From positions 1 through 7,737 of the forward strand of contig SLGS01000209.1 in NCBI GenBank assembly GCA_007136565.1: a stretch of DNA of 7,737 bases, in the 5' to 3' direction. Positions 5,726 through 7,737 of this stretch are shown here, in pieces; positions within the stretch are counted from its first letter, which is position 1, and every line of letters begins with the position of its first letter. The translations under genes were made by a program, and so were the position numbers. The DNA is from Clostridia bacterium (lineage in GTDB: Bacteria > Bacillota > Sulfobacillia > SLMV01). The notes under the pieces were generated by a model. It ran no database searches. It was given only the letters and a program-made list of their open reading frames with translations, and was not told the origin of the DNA.

Positions 5726-6442
5726 ATGACCATCAAGGAATTGCCCCGGGGTGAACGACCCCGGGAGAGGCTACTCGCACGGGGTGCCGGGTTTTTGAGC
5801 GACGCCGAGATCCTCGCGGTCATCCTCGGGACGGGACACGCCGATTCCGGCGATACCGCGGTCGATTTGGCCAGGAGAATGCTGAAGGGTTTTGGCGATG
5901 GCGCCCACGCTCCGGGCACTTTGCGAAGGCTCGCGGAGGCGAGTCCCGAGGAACTCCGGGGATTTAGGGGTGTCGGTTCTGCGAAGGCCGCCGCCATAAT
6001 CGCGGCCGTGGAATTGGGTAAGAGAATCGGATCGGACAGGTTGGAGGGGCCGAGCATCCGGGGCCCCGGGGACGTCGCCGACATCGTGGGTCCGGACATG
6101 GCAACTCTCGATAGAGAGCATTTTCGAGTTCTACTGCTGAACGCGAAGAACACGGTTACGGCGATAGAGGATGTAACCATCGGTGGGCTCGATTCGTCGA
6201 TGGTTCACCCCCGGGAAGTGTTCAAGTCTCCCATCAGGAGAAGCGCCGCCGCCGTGATCCTGGTCCACAACCATCCGAGTGGTGATCCGACACCGAGCCC
6301 CCAGGATGTGAAGGTCACCAGGCGCCTCATCCGGGCTGGAAACCTGCTGGGTATAGAGGTACTGGATCACGTGATAATCGGCGACGGTCGTCACTGCAGC
6401 CTTCGCGGGCGGGGGATGAACTGGGACGTCGAGGACGGGTAA
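5726..6442 (+). CDS. radC: RadC family JAMM/MPN+ domain protein
   Basis: From ATG 5726 the protein has 238 residues, normal for the family. It begins in the usual way (MTIKELP...RPRERLL-GAGFLSDAEILA). A helix-hairpin-helix segment lies at about 77-97 (LRGFRGVGSAKAAAI). The C-terminal JAMM/MPN+ domain carries the metal motif HNHPSGDPTPSPQD, with H181, H183 and D194 as likely zinc ligands, preceded by the conserved VHPREVFK. RadC was once tied to DNA repair in E. coli, but that link was withdrawn and the cellular role is unsettled; the fold suggests a metalloprotease or isopeptidase-like activity. An upstream in-frame TTG (5711) would add five residues but has no better ribosome binding site, and family alignment favours the ATG. 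It sits between maf and mreB, as in many Bacillota. Confidence 0.96.
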   Translation: MTIKELPRGERPRERLLARGAGFLSDAEILAVILGTGHADSGDTAVDLARRMLKGFGDGAHAPGTLRRLAEASPEELRGFRGVGSAKAAAIIAAVELGKRIGSDRLEGPSIRGPGDVADIVGPDMATLDREHFRVLLLNAKNTVTAIEDVTIGGLDSSMVHPREVFKSPIRRSAAAVILVHNHPSGDPTPSPQDVKVTRRLIRAGNLLGIEVLDHVIIGDGRHCSLRGRGMNWDVEDG

Positions 6443-6472
6443 GATAACCGGTCCTGGAAGGAGAATAATTAG

Positions 6473-7513
6473 GTGTTCAGCTTTATCTACAATCACTTCT
6501 CGAGGGACATGGGCATAGATCTGGGAACCGCCAACACCCTGGTTTACGTTCGGGGCAGGGGGATAGTCCTCCAGGAACCCTCCGTAGTAGCCACCAGGCA
6601 GGGTGAGGACGGTGAACCCCTGGCCGTCGGTAACGAGGCCAAGAGGATGATAGGGAGAACGCCGGGCAATATCGTGGCCGTGAGACCCATGAAGGATGGG
6701 GTAATAGCGGATTTTGATATTACCCAAACCATGCTCCGCTATTTCATCGGCAAGGCGACTCGACGCAGGCCGGTCATACGACCCCGCGTCGTGGTTGCGG
6801 TGCCCTCCGGCGTCACCGAGGTGGAAAAACGCGCCGTGATAGACGCTACACTGCAGGCCGGGGCCCGGGAGGCGTACCTCATCGAAGAGCCCATGGCCGC
6901 CGCCATCGGCGCTGGACTGCCCGTCCACGAACCCACCGGGAACATGGTGGTGGACATCGGCGGTGGAACCACCGAGGTCGGCATTATATCCTTGGGGGGG
7001 ATAGTCACCCACGAATCCATCAGGATAGCCGGGGACGAGATGGACGAATCGATAGTCTCCTACATGAAACGCCACTACAACTTGCTCATAGGCGAGAGAA
7101 CGGCCGAACAGGTCAAGATGGAGATAGGGAGTGCCACCCCCATCGACGGGGAGGAGTCCCTGGATGTTCGCGGACGCGATCTCGTCACGGGCCTTCCCAA
7201 GACGGTGGAACTCACCTCCGAAGAGGTCAGGGATGCCCTCTCCGAACCCGTATCCCACATCATCGATGCCATCAGGTCAACCCTGGAGAGAACTCCACCC
7301 GAGTTGGCCTCGGATATCATGGATAGGGGTATCGTCCTGACCGGCGGAGGATCAATCCTTCGCGGATTCGATCGCCTGGTCACCCATGAGACCGGTATGC
7401 CCGTTTACGTGTCCGAAGAGCCGCTCCTGTGCGTCGTACGGGGTACAGGAAAGGTTCTAGACGAATTGGATGTTCTCCGGCGCATCCTCATCGTACCGAA
7501 GAGATTGGGCTAA
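6473..7513 (+). CDS. mreB: Rod shape-determining actin homologue MreB
   Basis: MreB is a bacterial actin that polymerises on the inner face of the membrane and directs lateral peptidoglycan synthesis with MreC, MreD, RodA and PBP2. The 346-residue length is standard. The nucleotide-binding motifs are intact: phosphate-1 DLGTANTL (16-23), the catalytic region IEEPMAAAIGAGLP with E138 or E139, phosphate-2 VVDIGGGTTEVG (159-170) and the adenosine motif TGGGSILRG (290-298). The hydrophobic N-terminus MFSFIYNHF is of the membrane-contacting type. The GTG start at 6473 follows AAGGAG (6458-6463) with nine bases between. The internal ATG at codon 13 would remove the start of phosphate-1. The gene starts 30 bases after radC. 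Codon use is notable: 12 of 30 Ile codons are ATA and 14 of 30 Arg codons are AGG/AGA in an otherwise GC-rich gene. MreB is preferred over Mbl or MreBH because of location ahead of mreC. Confidence 0.98.
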   Translation: MFSFIYNHFSRDMGIDLGTANTLVYVRGRGIVLQEPSVVATRQGEDGEPLAVGNEAKRMIGRTPGNIVAVRPMKDGVIADFDITQTMLRYFIGKATRRRPVIRPRVVVAVPSGVTEVEKRAVIDATLQAGAREAYLIEEPMAAAIGAGLPVHEPTGNMVVDIGGGTTEVGIISLGGIVTHESIRIAGDEMDESIVSYMKRHYNLLIGERTAEQVKMEIGSATPIDGEESLDVRGRDLVTGLPKTVELTSEEVRDALSEPVSHIIDAIRSTLERTPPELASDIMDRGIVLTGGGSILRGFDRLVTHETGMPVYVSEEPLLCVVRGTGKVLDELDVLRRILIVPKRLG

Positions 7514-7563
7514 CCCCGAATCGGCCGCGTGAAGTGGCGGGCGAATACGGAGGACGACGCTAA

Positions 7564-7737
7564 GTGAAGAATCTGTGGCGCGATCGCCGGGTCTTTGGAA
7601 GCCTCGTAATAACCCTGGTGCTGCTCCTCATGATGGTACTGACCTCCGATCCCGGTCGGCCCTACGGTCGACTGGAGAGGGTATGGGTGGAATTCACCTC
7701 GCCCCTGACCAAGGTCATCACGGATTTCGGAGAGCGA
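7564..7737 (+). CDS. mreC: MreC, N-terminal fragment (3' end beyond window)
   Basis: Fifty-eight codons are visible from GTG 7564, reading open to the window edge. The N-terminus has a basic cytoplasmic stretch (MKNLWRDRR) and one membrane helix (about 10-27, rich in Leu, Val and Met), followed by GRLERVWVEFTSPLTKVI, which resembles the segment leading into the MreC periplasmic coiled coil. MreC is a bitopic scaffold linking MreB inside to the wall synthases outside. The start is supported by GGAGG at 7549-7553, ten bases upstream. The beta-barrel core that would prove the family lies outside the window, so the call rests on topology, short similarity and position 50 bases after mreB. Confidence 0.88.
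   Translation, partial: MKNLWRDRRVFGSLVITLVLLLMMVLTSDPGRPYGRLERVWVEFTSPLTKVITDFGER

Noticed and set aside
6131..7258. 375-codon open frame on the minus strand opposite radC/mreB
   Set aside because: Antisense shadow of mreB; Gly/His/Asp-rich translation without a family pattern or ribosome binding site.
1..7737. CRISPR arrays, insertion sequences, phage genes or defence systems
   Set aside because: No regularly spaced repeats, transposase or integrase motifs or terminal inverted repeats were seen. The region reads as conserved core chromosome.

Overview
The window looks like a chromosomal segment of a GC-rich (by eye about 60% G+C), probably anaerobic member of the Bacillota. Three observations point there. 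The valS leader is a complete T-box riboswitch. A rubrerythrin gene lies next door. The gene order valS - SPOR-domain protein - DUF4321 - maf - radC - mreB - mreC is a variant of the classic Bacillus/Clostridium order valS-folC-(comC)-spoIIB-maf-radC-mreBCD-minCD. The exact lineage cannot be fixed from sequence reading alone.

Layout. Positions 1-472 (minus strand) hold the N-terminal part of rubrerythrin, which runs off the left edge. Positions 473-911 form a divergent regulatory region. It carries a possible rubrerythrin -10 on the minus strand and, on the plus strand, a near-consensus sigma-A promoter (TTGACC-17-TATACT) followed by a valine-type T-box leader with antiterminator and intrinsic terminator. 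valS fills 912-3575. A 211-nt spacer (3576-3786) has no convincing protein gene but is rich in stem-loops, including two mutually exclusive pairings around a Shine-Dalgarno-like GGAGG. After it come a SPOR-domain membrane protein (3787-4686), a DUF4321 two-helix membrane protein (4756-5013), maf (5020-5655), radC (5726-6442), mreB (6473-7513) and the start of mreC (7564 to the right edge).

How the genes work together. valS supplies charged tRNA-Val, and uncharged tRNA-Val should open its own leader. The rest is a cell-envelope and division cluster: MreB/MreC organise lateral wall synthesis, the SPOR protein probably binds septal peptidoglycan (it occupies the position of SpoIIB), Maf is a nucleotide pyrophosphatase linked to septum control, and DUF4321 is a small membrane protein that commonly sits beside maf. 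No intrinsic terminator is visible from valS to mreC, so read-through transcription is possible. The most unusual part is the structured valS-SPOR spacer. The coding genes themselves look intact and conventional.
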